A DNA stretch of 8,496 nucleotides, taken from the NCBI GenBank assembly GCA_964408785.1, contig CAYPAS010000034.1:1-8496 (forward strand). The letters run 5' to 3'. The translations under genes and the position numbers were made by a program. The notes beneath the pieces are model-generated. The model did not search any database. It was not told the origin of the DNA and saw only the letters and a program-made list of their open reading frames with translations. Shown here piece by piece: positions 1 through 7,039 of this stretch. Source of the stretch: UBA12465 sp964408785 (GTDB lineage: Bacteria > Patescibacteriota > Patescibacteriia > Patescibacteriales > UBA12465). The stretch's first letter is position 1. Each line of letters starts with the position of its first letter.

Positions 1-2215
1 AAGAAGCGGCGGCTAAATCAAAGGCTTTTTCTCCAGGATTATACAATTCTATCCAATCATTGTCACCGCTAGCATAAACCCCGCTTATCAGCGCTAACGG
101 CGATGAAGAATTTTCCGCTTCATTATTATTTTCTTGTTCGCTAGAATTATCTTGATTATTATTAGAAGCGCTCTGATCATTATTTTCACTAGCGGCAGTT
201 TGCGGATAATCAGGGTCAGCAGCGAACAATAAACGATAATCTAGGTGATTATCTTTTTGATCTTGATAACGGTCGATAAGATAACCATCTTTAATTTCCG
301 GCGCGGGAGCGGAGCCACGAAAATAAGTCGCCTGGCCGAAACCAACAGCATCGATTATATCATCATCTAGGCTAGAAGAAATCGGCCCTTTGCCCAAATA
401 TATCGTATAAGCATTGCCACTCCAGGAAAAACCCTCGCGACTAACGATTGCGTCAGCCCGATTTTGCCAATAAGCGCTGGCGGCGCGACTAGTTATAAGA
501 TAACGGGCGCCAGGAGCAATTTTCAAACCACCAGGATATTTAGCATCATCTTCATCGCCAAAACGCAAGAGAATACTAGGATCATCGGCTGTGCGCGTCT
601 TTTCCAGACGAAAGCCAGAAGCGCCTAAATCAAGTTCTTGATTGCCGCCATTTAGTAATTCAATTGAATCATTAGAACCACTAGCGTATATCCGACTGAT
701 ATAGATTGGCCCCAGCGAAGCCGTCGCCGTACTTGTCGCTGGTGCTGTTTTATTACTTTCTTGCCTAGAAGAATTATCAGAAATAATATTTTCCGTGATT
801 GATGAAGAGGCGGTCTTGTTTATATTTATTCCGGCCTTGTGCGTCACCGTCTTGTCATAATAAGCCGTCAACTGATTATCTTTCGGTCCTAAACTGATAG
901 CGGTCTTTTGAGTTTCTGAAACCCGCCCAGCTAAAAGTGTACTGCTAGAATGAGAAATTTCTAAAGAGGCTAATTGACCTAGCTGAAAACCACGGCCGGA
1001 AGAGCCTATTTCATCAAGACTTTCTTTGCCGACACTTAAAGATATCTTGGTTTCCGGATCGTCATCATCCTTATTTTTCGTTACCTCTTCCTTTTCCTCA
1101 TCCGCCTTTAGAGAAGTATTGTTCGTTGCTTTATTAACCGCTACCGGCTGGTAAGAAACAGATTGACCAAGGTCAGAAGCGTTTTCTTTTTCATCGCCAC
1201 TCGCTGCTAAAACGCTTTCTATATCCTGATAATCATCAGCAAAGAAAAAACCGGATAAATCCTGCCAAGCATTTTTAACGGCCACAGCCACCGTCTTGCC
1301 CGCGTCACCCACCTGACTACCAATTACCTTCAAAGATGATAAAGGGTTGTTAATCAGGCTCCAGCTTATTACTAATTTACGGCTATCAAAACTAGCTCTT
1401 ATTTTCGAACCATCAAAACGTGAAGCGATTTCCACGTCAGAAGCGACTGGTCTCAAAACATCTTGAATAAATTGGGTATAAGGGAAAAAGATAAAACGTT
1501 TGCCCCCTTCTATTAACCCCAAATCGTAACCAATTATTTCTGGAGCGGGAACGACTATATTGCGCCGCCTGGCAACTTGGGAAAATTCTTTGCTTTTAGA
1601 AAAACGGTCGCCAGCCGCATCTGCCTGGCTATAATCATCAAAACCATCAGGCGTAATATTAATAGCGTATTTTTCTGGATTATACTCCAAAGCAGATAGA
1701 TCGTAAGGATTAACGATATCAGCACTTTCATAAAGCTTTTCCGTTAAGCCGACACAGGTCCATTCGCCGCTACCGGGACCCTTTTGGCGATGAAAATCAA
1801 AATCATAAGCCAATTGGCTCTCGGCTAAATTACGCGCCATAATCACCACTTTCGCCTGCCGCCAAGCGTCCAAGCCATCTGGAATTCTCGCCCCCAAAAA
1901 ATTTTCACCCTCGGCCAAATTAACAAAATACTTAGCTGGTGTTTTGACTATACCATCAGCCATCGCCTCAACGATATAATCCTCGCCATCTTCTTCGCCA
2001 ATATAAATCGCCGCGTGGCCGGAATAAATATTTTTCATGATGCCGTTGGCGCTTTCCATTAAGGCGTCGCCGCTATAACCGAACATCCGACCGCCGCCAG
2101 ACGTCCGATAAAGCAAGGTGCCGGGCGGCATCGCAAAACAAGCAGTTGTTCCACCGAAAATAAAAAATAAAATAATCGCGAGGCTTATTTCTGTTTTAAT
2201 AGTTTTCATCTTCAT
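1..2215 (-). CDS. Secreted permuted papain-like (YaeF/YiiX-type) amidase with lamin-tail domains, 3' end outside window
   Basis: Read on the minus strand from ATG at 2215, the frame stays open for 738 codons to the window edge. Residues 4-28 form a signal peptide (basic start, hydrophobic core, probable cleavage after CFA at 28). Residues about 44-165 match the layout of permuted papain-like amidases (peptidase family C92, YaeF/YiiX): SGDALM (48-53), His67 in GHAAIYIG, Glu83 in YIVEAM, and the candidate nucleophile Cys154 in EWTCVGL. His precedes Cys, as expected for a circular permutation of the NlpC/P60 fold. Residues 205-335 are unassigned. Residues 340-500 are a polar Ser/Thr/Asn/Lys/Glu-rich stretch. 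Residues 501-665 read as a lamin-tail domain (IYASGSNDSIELLN, then a run ending DIIDAVGFG). An Asn/Ser/Glu linker (676-706) leads into a second copy cut off by the edge. A start at ATG 2209 is possible. No Shine-Dalgarno is visible, and the overlap with the upstream gene suggests translational coupling. Substrate is unknown; peptidoglycan or a surface amide is an inference. Confidence 0.8.
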   Translation of the reverse strand, partial: MKMKTIKTEISLAIILFFIFGGTTACFAMPPGTLLYRTSGGGRMFGYSGDALMESANGIMKNIYSGHAAIYIGEEDGEDYIVEAMADGIVKTPAKYFVNLAEGENFLGARIPDGLDAWRQAKVVIMARNLAESQLAYDFDFHRQKGPGSGEWTCVGLTEKLYESADIVNPYDLSALEYNPEKYAINITPDGFDDYSQADAAGDRFSKSKEFSQVARRRNIVVPAPEIIGYDLGLIEGGKRFIFFPYTQFIQDVLRPVASDVEIASRFDGSKIRASFDSRKLVISWSLINNPLSSLKVIGSQVGDAGKTVAVAVKNAWQDLSGFFFADDYQDIESVLAASGDEKENASDLGQSVSYQPVAVNKATNNTSLKADEEKEEVTKNKDDDDPETKISLSVGKESLDEIGSSGRGFQLGQLASLEISHSSSTLLAGRVSETQKTAISLGPKDNQLTAYYDKTVTHKAGININKTASSSITENIISDNSSRQESNKTAPATSTATASLGPIYISRIYASGSNDSIELLNGGNQELDLGASGFRLEKTRTADDPSILLRFGDEDDAKYPGGLKIAPGARYLITSRAASAYWQNRADAIVSREGFSWSGNAYTIYLGKGPISSSLDDDIIDAVGFGQATYFRGSAPAPEIKDGYLIDRYQDQKDNHLDYRLLFAADPDYPQTAASENNDQSASNNNQDNSSEQENNNEAENSSSPLALISGVYASGDNDWIELYNPGEKAFDLAAAS

Positions 2216-3086
2216 AAAATAATTGCCATTCAGCGGCCGTTATTTCCGGCAAAGATAAACGCTCAGCGCCTTCTCTGCCACGATTAATTACTTCCGCCGC
2301 TAGGAAGCGGCCGATATTATCATTTAAGCCAAGCTTGTAATAAGCTTCTAAAATAGAAACAGTGGCATCCGGAAAAAAATTATAATAACTGCCGCAAAGC
2401 ATTATTAAGCCATGACGGACTGACTTAGCGGTGGCGGCAGAAAATAAAAGTCTTTTTAAAATATCCAAATCATCTTCCTTCAAAGCAAATCCCCGGCTAA
2501 CTGGATTCGACAACGCCCGTAAAGCTTCCCTTCTTAAAGCTGGCGGCGTATCTGTCTTTTCTAGCAAGGATAGATAAAAAGCTACGGGATTGGGAGCGGA
2601 AGCCAATAACTCTTGAGAAAACAAAGCCAATATCGCCGAACGGAATTTGCCACTCTCCAAATCATCGGATAAGATGAGCGCCAAAAATTTCGACAAGCTA
2701 GCAGATTTAGAAAAAGATTCTTTCCAGGCAGCCGCTAAAAATATCCGATAATCATCACCCTCTTTTTTATTGGCGATTGTCCGGCGGACGGCGGCGGCAA
2801 AATAACTATTCTCTCCATCTTTTTTTAAACGATTAACAATAATCGTTCCCTGCTGGCGCCGCCAAATATGGCAAGATTCATGGCAAAGCACCTCTTCTTG
2901 GAAAGAAAGACGCAAACGATAAAGAGCTAAACTACCCTGGCCAGCCAAAAATAAAGACACCGAGACAAAAATCGCCAGCAACAAAAAAGCCGACAAAAAA
3001 ATCCCCAATATAACCCTATAATGACACCGCCAAAAATCTTTCAACTTTTTGACCCTTTGGGCGATCTTTAATTTTAAATGTTTCAT
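2196..3086 (-). CDS. Single-pass membrane protein with HExxH-like motif and helical-repeat-like ectodomain, function unknown
   Basis: The 296-residue product starts with a very basic segment (residues 1-24, many Lys/Arg), then a hydrophobic helix at about 25-48, so the rest should lie outside the membrane. Just after the helix lies VLCHESCHIW (66-75). It contains HESCH at 69-73, which formally fits the zinc metallopeptidase pattern HExxH but also forms a CxxxC pair (Cys68, Cys72). No clear third zinc ligand is visible, so catalysis is unproven. Residues about 105-290 are a string of amphipathic helices (for example PPALRREALRALSNPVSRG near 180-198) that resemble HEAT/ARM-type repeats. I do not recognise the family. 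The ATG at 3086 is preceded by AGGA very close to the start. It follows the terminator at 3166-3197, so it should open a new transcription unit, and its last 20 bases overlap the start of the secreted amidase gene downstream. Confidence 0.75.
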   Translation of the reverse strand: MKHLKLKIAQRVKKLKDFWRCHYRVILGIFLSAFLLLAIFVSVSLFLAGQGSLALYRLRLSFQEEVLCHESCHIWRRQQGTIIVNRLKKDGENSYFAAAVRRTIANKKEGDDYRIFLAAAWKESFSKSASLSKFLALILSDDLESGKFRSAILALFSQELLASAPNPVAFYLSLLEKTDTPPALRREALRALSNPVSRGFALKEDDLDILKRLLFSAATAKSVRHGLIMLCGSYYNFFPDATVSILEAYYKLGLNDNIGRFLAAEVINRGREGAERLSLPEITAAEWQLFYEDENY

Positions 3087-3105
3087 AATCCTATATTTTA
3101 TTAGG

Positions 3106-3111
3106 ACTATA
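3106..3111 (-). promoter_or_regulatory. Candidate -10 box for the 296-residue membrane protein gene
   Basis: On the minus strand TATAGT (five of six matches to TATAAT) lies about 20 bases upstream of the ATG, inside the gap between the previous terminator and the gene. The hexamer at -35 with 17-base spacing is GAGTGG, a poor match, so this is only a plausible promoter. Some promoter is expected here because transcription from the right should stop at 3166-3197. Confidence 0.25.
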
Positions 3112-3165
3112 AAACAGCCGAGCTTAATCCACTCTAAAAATTATCTGCCGCCCAAATTAGGCAAT

Positions 3166-3197
3166 AATAAAACCGGGCTTAAGTGCTCGGTTTTATT
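3166..3197 (-). terminator. Intrinsic terminator after the O-antigen-ligase-like gene
   Basis: Arms 3166-3178 and 3185-3197 pair over 13 bp with one G-T wobble around a six-base loop. The GC-rich top (ACCGGGC against GCTCGGT) sits on an A/T flank that supplies a T-rich tail (GGTTTTATTATT) on the minus strand. It starts 20 bases after the stop of the 748-residue gene. Because the stem is flanked by A-runs and T-runs symmetrically, it could also stop plus-strand transcription. Confidence 0.8.
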
Positions 3198-3217
3198 CTA
3201 TCTGCTTTTAAAATCTT

Positions 3218-5464
3218 TTATTTATTTGTCTCTGGATTATCCTCGTTAATTTTTTCCAAGAATGTTTTCCAGGAAGTACTAGCCTCCACGTCAATCTTAG
3301 CCGCCGCGGCCGCTAAAGAATAAGCTTTGAGAGGCTCGTCATTAACGTAATAGAGCTTGGCTAAATTAAGCATGACCTGTGGATCATTAGGATAAATAGC
3401 TAACAATCTTTCCGATAAAGCCAAGGCTTCGTCATAACGCTCATTAGCGGCATAATAATTCAATGCCCTAATTAACAAAGGGCCGGAACTTATATCGCCA
3501 ATACCGCCTAACTCGATACACTTTTCCAAAGAGTCAGACATCGCTTCTTTCTGGTCAAGTAATATATAGAATTGCGCTAAACGGCAATAACCCTCGGAAA
3601 ATTTAGGATTAAGAGAAATGCCGTAATCCATCACCTTTATTGCTTCATCTTTTTCGCCGCGCAAAAGTAAAATCTGCCCCTTGATAAAATAAGTAGTCGC
3701 CCGGCCAGGACTGGAGGCAATCGACTTATCAATAGCTTCTAAAGATTTTTCAGAATATTCATTAAACTTATCTAAATCCTGGCTACTGTATCTGGCGGCA
3801 ATATCGTAAACTTGCGCCAATTGCATCAAGGTTAAGCTATCAACTGGATTCTCTTTTGCATTCATCTCCACTAAAGACGCCACGTAATCAATAAAATTTC
3901 CACCTTCAATATTAGGAAAAGCCTGAATAACGGCCGGATTAGCTAAAACGAAATTTATTAGCGAAGAGCGCGCGTCGTGTTCCAAAAACCCACCATTTAA
4001 AGAATGACGATAAGCATCCCAAGCTTTTTGATAATCACCCATATCGAGATAACGATAACCGCCGATAACGCCGTTAAAAGTCTTCCAAGCCTTAACATTA
4101 AAATTCCAAACAAAAAACAAAGAAAGCAGCAAAGAGGTTACCAATAACATCCCTTCCCATTTCTCCAAAGCACCGCGTTCGACACGGGAATCAAGAGGAT
4201 AAGAAGATTCTTCCTCCAAAAAAGAAAATCTAACAAAAGCTAAAGTTATCATTAAACAGATATAAGTAACATAGGAATCAAATACCGCTAAATTCTGAAT
4301 GAAATAAGCCAGTAAAAGAGCGACGACAATCGCTATTTCCCAATTAGCGCGGCCCTTATCAGAAGAAAAAGAAATATTTTTTCCCCGCCTTCTTAACAAA
4401 TTAATAAGATAATAAGCCGCGGCGGCGAAGATGCTTAAATAAGCCAATAAGCCAAAAAGACCCGTGGTTGAAACTATATCTACTAAGTTATTGTGCGCCC
4501 GGTCAAAATAAACCTCCGTCTTTGAATAATCAAAAAATTTTGAATCAAAATATTTATCAAAAACTATAGCATAATTCCCGAATCCCGTACCAAAAAATGG
4601 ATGATTAGGAAAATCTAACCAAGCGGAATGCCAAGAAATAAGCCTAGTTTGAAAAGTTGCTTTTTGCGAAGTAAGATTCCTTAAAAAACTTTCTTGAAAC
4701 CAAGAAGCATTTTTCTGAGAAAATACTAAAATAACCGCAAGAACTGAAAAGGCGATAAAAATTCGGCTGTATTTTTTTACCTGACGATTTTCGTGCGATA
4801 CGGCCAAAGATAAAACTAAAGACATTAATCCAAAAAACAAGCCGATTATCGCTCCCGAAGTACGGCAAGCGGCAAAAGCTGGTAAATAGACAATAAAAGG
4901 CAAAAGATATAAATAGCGCCAAGAATTATTTTCACGGAAGAACAGGATCAAAGAAAAAAACATGTTAAACATCAAATAAGCACTGACATAAGTGGTATTG
5001 CCAATAGTCGAATAAGGATTACCCCCAAAAATTCCTATCAAGGCGACTGCCGCCGATGTTGCCACTGAAGAAATTAAAAGTAAACGCCACTCTCTCCAGG
5101 TGCGAAAAACGGTAACGACTATCAAATAAAAAAACAAGAAATGCAACAAATGGAAAAAACCAAGCATACGTTCGGCATTACCCCAAAAACTAAGACCAAA
5201 ATTGACACTAGCAATGCAGGAAACGATTATCGCCAAAAAATAAGCACCCAAGCCGTAAAGGATTAAATCTTTCCGAGGACGATATTTTGGGTAAACAAGC
5301 ACCAAAACCAAATAAACCGCGAATAACAGTTCCATTAAAATATTAAAGCTAAGCTGTTTGGAAGTTATGTACGGAAAAAGTAAACTGCCAAAAACAAAGA
5401 AAACGATAAAAAGTGAAGCAATAACACCGCCCTGTAAAAGACGGCGATAGATTCTGTCGGTCAT
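3218..5464 (-). CDS. O-antigen ligase/polymerase-like membrane protein with C-terminal TPR repeats
   Basis: The 748-residue product has two parts. Residues 1-455 hold about 12 hydrophobic segments (for example 11-31, 39-58, 67-88, 101-121, 202-221, 232-249, 333-358, 375-413, 437-454). A large extracytoplasmic loop at 250-330 carries the Wzy_C/WaaL-type signature: TRLISWHSAW (273-282), HPFFGTGFGNY (288-298) and DRAHNN (321-326) with the expected Arg and His, followed by the TTGLFGLLAY helix start. WGNAER (94-99) and CRTSGA (200-205) are further family-like positions. Residues about 467-725 are tetratricopeptide repeats, e.g. YFIKGQILLLRGEKDEAIKV (592-611), a second near 623-654 and two more at 664-725. 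Proteins of this class move or polymerise lipid-linked glycans, either as O-antigen ligase or polymerase or as a PglL-type protein O-glycosylation ligase; which one cannot be told from sequence alone. The gene has its own promoter and terminator, with no glycosyltransferase beside it. ATG 5464 is chosen because the basic MTDRIYRRLL precedes the first helix; no Shine-Dalgarno is visible. Confidence 0.88.
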   Translation of the reverse strand: MTDRIYRRLLQGGVIASLFIVFFVFGSLLFPYITSKQLSFNILMELLFAVYLVLVLVYPKYRPRKDLILYGLGAYFLAIIVSCIASVNFGLSFWGNAERMLGFFHLLHFLFFYLIVVTVFRTWREWRLLLISSVATSAAVALIGIFGGNPYSTIGNTTYVSAYLMFNMFFSLILFFRENNSWRYLYLLPFIVYLPAFAACRTSGAIIGLFFGLMSLVLSLAVSHENRQVKKYSRIFIAFSVLAVILVFSQKNASWFQESFLRNLTSQKATFQTRLISWHSAWLDFPNHPFFGTGFGNYAIVFDKYFDSKFFDYSKTEVYFDRAHNNLVDIVSTTGLFGLLAYLSIFAAAAYYLINLLRRRGKNISFSSDKGRANWEIAIVVALLLAYFIQNLAVFDSYVTYICLMITLAFVRFSFLEEESSYPLDSRVERGALEKWEGMLLVTSLLLSLFFVWNFNVKAWKTFNGVIGGYRYLDMGDYQKAWDAYRHSLNGGFLEHDARSSLINFVLANPAVIQAFPNIEGGNFIDYVASLVEMNAKENPVDSLTLMQLAQVYDIAARYSSQDLDKFNEYSEKSLEAIDKSIASSPGRATTYFIKGQILLLRGEKDEAIKVMDYGISLNPKFSEGYCRLAQFYILLDQKEAMSDSLEKCIELGGIGDISSGPLLIRALNYYAANERYDEALALSERLLAIYPNDPQVMLNLAKLYYVNDEPLKAYSLAAAAAKIDVEASTSWKTFLEKINEDNPETNK

Positions 5465-5487
5465 ATTTTAATTAATAGTTTAAAAGA

Positions 5488-5506
5488 GAGCGGCCGAAAG
5501 CAGCTC
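5488..5506 (-). promoter_or_regulatory. Stem-loop at the predicted 5' end of the O-antigen-ligase-like mRNA
   Basis: Arms 5488-5494 and 5500-5506 (minus strand GAGCTGC and GCCGCTC) pair over 7 bp with one T-C mismatch around a five-base loop. The -10 box at 5513-5518 predicts a transcription start near 5506, so the hairpin would sit at the extreme 5' end of the transcript. Such hairpins are known to protect mRNA from 5' decay; that role here is inference. Confidence 0.35.
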
Positions 5507-5512
5507 AATAAT

Positions 5513-5541
5513 ATTATAGCACTTCTCGTTTTTTATCTCTA
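5513..5541 (-). promoter_or_regulatory. Sigma-70-type promoter of the O-antigen-ligase-like gene
   Basis: On the minus strand a consensus TATAAT (5513-5518) is preceded by TGC, giving an extended -10 (TGCTATAAT). With 17-base spacing lies TAGAGA (5536-5541), four of six matches to TTGACA. The site lies between the terminator at 5564-5587 and the ATG at 5464, and gives a leader of about 42 bases. It is the best promoter in the window. Confidence 0.65.
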
Positions 5542-5563
5542 TATCAGGTAAAATCAAGCAAAT

Positions 5564-5587
5564 AAAAAAGCCGGTTAATTACCCGGC
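5564..5587 (-). terminator. Intrinsic terminator closing the eno-to-122-residue-gene run
   Basis: On the minus strand GCCGG (5587-5583) and CCGGC (5574-5570) pair around an eight-base AT-rich loop. Six T residues (5569-5564) follow directly, then ATTTG. It begins five bases after the TGA stop of the 122-residue gene. Short but all-GC stem plus T-tract is the classical arrangement. Confidence 0.75.
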
Positions 5588-5592
5588 CAAAT

Positions 5593-5961
5593 TCAAATCA
5601 TTTGAGGAAAAGATTGCTCATCTTGTTCATGCTCAAAAAACTCAACAAAAAATTTTAATTCTTTTTTAAAAAAACCTCCGAAACTTTCTATTTCAACCAG
5701 TAACTTTAAAAAATTATTAATTTCTTGATCTCCTAGACAATGAAGGCATGGCGAAAGTAAGTTTGATTCGCCGTGGCAGTATTCGCAAGATTCCGTTATT
5801 AAGGATTCTCCTTTTTTTAGTTTTTCAAAAAAAGTTTTTTCCAGTTTTTCTGAAGCTTTTTTCGTTTCATTAAGCCTCTCCAGGCTAGCTAAAACTGGTT
5901 CGCTTAAATGAACAAAAATATCAGAAAATCCTTTAAATTTAAGGATAAAAAAATTTTCCAT
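5593..5961 (-). CDS. Small four-cysteine (putative zinc-binding) protein, function unknown
   Basis: The 122-residue product is not recognised. It has no signal peptide or membrane helix. A charged, probably helical or coiled-coil stretch (residues 22-52, rich in Lys/Glu/Leu) leads into two cysteine pairs, CEYC (59-62) and CLHC (72-75), nine residues apart, with His63 and His74 nearby. This is a zinc-knuckle or zinc-ribbon-like arrangement. A second Phe/Glu-rich helical part follows (about 79-112). ATG 5961 is supported by GGAGG four bases upstream, the clearest ribosome binding site in the window. It lies 46 bases after rlmN and is followed at once by a terminator. A weak promoter-like pair (TAGACA, 17 bases, TAAGTT; 6026 down to 5998) overlaps the end of rlmN, so it may be read alone or with the operon. 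It is visibly more AT-rich than its neighbours: 15 and 17 G/C in the 60-base blocks at 5641 and 5701, against 28 in 6061-6120. That hints at a lineage-specific or acquired gene. Confidence 0.75.
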   Translation of the reverse strand: MENFFILKFKGFSDIFVHLSEPVLASLERLNETKKASEKLEKTFFEKLKKGESLITESCEYCHGESNLLSPCLHCLGDQEINNFLKLLVEIESFGGFFKKELKFFVEFFEHEQDEQSFPQMI

Positions 5962-5965
5962 TTTT

Positions 5966-5970
5966 CCTCC
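5966..5970 (-). promoter_or_regulatory. Strong Shine-Dalgarno site of the 122-residue gene
   Basis: GGAGG followed by AAAA and the ATG at 5961. It fixes the start of an otherwise family-less gene, and stands out because most other starts in the window lack a recognisable site. Confidence 0.75.
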
Positions 5971-6007
5971 GATTTTTAATTATTAAGAACTGGCTAAAAC
6001 TTATCAT

Positions 6008-7039
6008 TTATTTCCTTTTTTGTCTAGAGGCACGCAATTGGCCGCAAGCCGCTTCAATGTCACCGCCGAAACTTAAGCGCGTAGTAACCTTAACACCGCT
6101 ATTTTCCAAGCGTTTCTTGAATTTTTCTATTCTCTCCCGGCTAGAAGCTTGGAAGCGCCCAGTTTGATTATAAGGAATAAGATTAAGCAAATATAATGGT
6201 TTGGCCACGAGTTTGGCTAAACGATCCGCCTGTTCATCACTATCGTTTATCTCTTTAAGCATTAAATATTCAAACATTACTCGGCGGCCGGTTTTAGAAA
6301 TATAACGATCGACTTCTTTTAATATCTCTCTTAATTGATGTTTCTTGGCTATCGGCATCAAATCTTGACGCAGGGCGTCTTCTGGCGCGTGCAAAGAAAC
6401 AGCCAGATTGATTTGTAGGCTTTCACCAGCTAAACGCTTTATGCCCTCAGGAATGCCGGCAGTGGAAACGGAAATACGCCGCGAACCGAGATTGAAAGTC
6501 TCTTTATCATTTAAAAATTTAACCGACTTGATGAATTGTTCATAATTCAAGAACGGCTCCCCCATCCCCATAAAAACGACGTTATCAACTTTCTCGCCGC
6601 CACCCTCTTTCTTCAAAAAGCGCGACCAAAAAAGCACCTGTTCGACAATCTCTTCAGCGCTCAAATTACGACTGAATCCCGCTTGACCGGTAGCGCAAAA
6701 AGCGCAGCCCAAAGGACAACCGACTTGACTGGAAATACAAACAGTATTGCGAGGTGATCCGCCGTCTTTAGAACCACGTTGTCTGATAATCACTGTTTCC
6801 ACCGATTCCCCATCCTCAAAAGATATCAAGGCTTTAAGACTGGCTGAGTGCTGGCTAGGAATTATTTCCGCTTTTATTTCCAAGGGACAGGCGTCCGTTA
6901 ATTCTTGGCGTAAATTCTTCGGCAAGCTAGAGATTTCTTCCCAACTTGAAACAAAATCCTGGAACAAGGCCTTGTTTATTTGTTGATAACGATATTTTGG
7001 CTGTTCAGCTAAAACCTCGCTTAATCTAGAAATGTTCAT
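6008..7039 (-). CDS. rlmN: RlmN, dual-specificity 23S rRNA A2503 / tRNA A37 C2-methyltransferase (radical SAM)
   Basis: The 343-residue product is slightly shorter than E. coli RlmN but keeps its signature residues. The radical-SAM iron-sulfur cluster cysteines are C108, C112 and C115 (GCPLGCAFCATG), followed by the family sequence GQAGFSRNLS. Cys101 lies seven residues before the cluster, as in the E. coli enzyme. The methyl-carrying cysteine is Cys332 in AACGQL near the C-terminus. GMGEP (158-162) is the SAM-binding stretch, and LAVSLHAP and LIPYNQ are further family blocks. The enzyme methylates carbon 2 of A2503 in 23S rRNA and, in some bacteria, A37 of certain tRNAs, supporting translational accuracy. 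Its ATG overlaps the stop of the metallophosphoesterase gene (ATGA), so the two are probably translationally coupled. Cfr is a related alternative, but the usual RlmN length, core gene setting and sequence blocks favour RlmN. Confidence 0.97.
   Translation of the reverse strand: MNISRLSEVLAEQPKYRYQQINKALFQDFVSSWEEISSLPKNLRQELTDACPLEIKAEIIPSQHSASLKALISFEDGESVETVIIRQRGSKDGGSPRNTVCISSQVGCPLGCAFCATGQAGFSRNLSAEEIVEQVLFWSRFLKKEGGGEKVDNVVFMGMGEPFLNYEQFIKSVKFLNDKETFNLGSRRISVSTAGIPEGIKRLAGESLQINLAVSLHAPEDALRQDLMPIAKKHQLREILKEVDRYISKTGRRVMFEYLMLKEINDSDEQADRLAKLVAKPLYLLNLIPYNQTGRFQASSRERIEKFKKRLENSGVKVTTRLSFGGDIEAACGQLRASRQKRK

Noticed and set aside
120..190. AAT/ATT-rich low-complexity stretch
   Set aside because: It encodes the Asn/Ser/Glu-rich linker between two lamin-tail domains and has no regular repeat unit or spacer pattern.
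2131..2146. Possible lipoprotein signal (Thr-Thr-Ala-Cys) in the secreted amidase
   Set aside because: The residue three before the cysteine is Thr rather than Leu/Val/Ile and a signal peptidase I site (CFA) follows at once, so simple secretion is more likely.
3049..3249. Plus-strand open frame of 66 codons across the gap between two minus-strand genes
   Set aside because: It covers the terminator and the ends of both neighbours, has no ribosome binding site and encodes no recognisable protein.
4644..4922. Second minus-strand frame inside the O-antigen-ligase-like gene
   Set aside because: Frame-shifted shadow of a membrane segment; the hydrophobic residues simply follow T-rich codons.
6536..6986. 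Plus-strand open frames opposite rlmN
   Set aside because: They are antisense to a clearly conserved gene whose family motifs explain the sequence.
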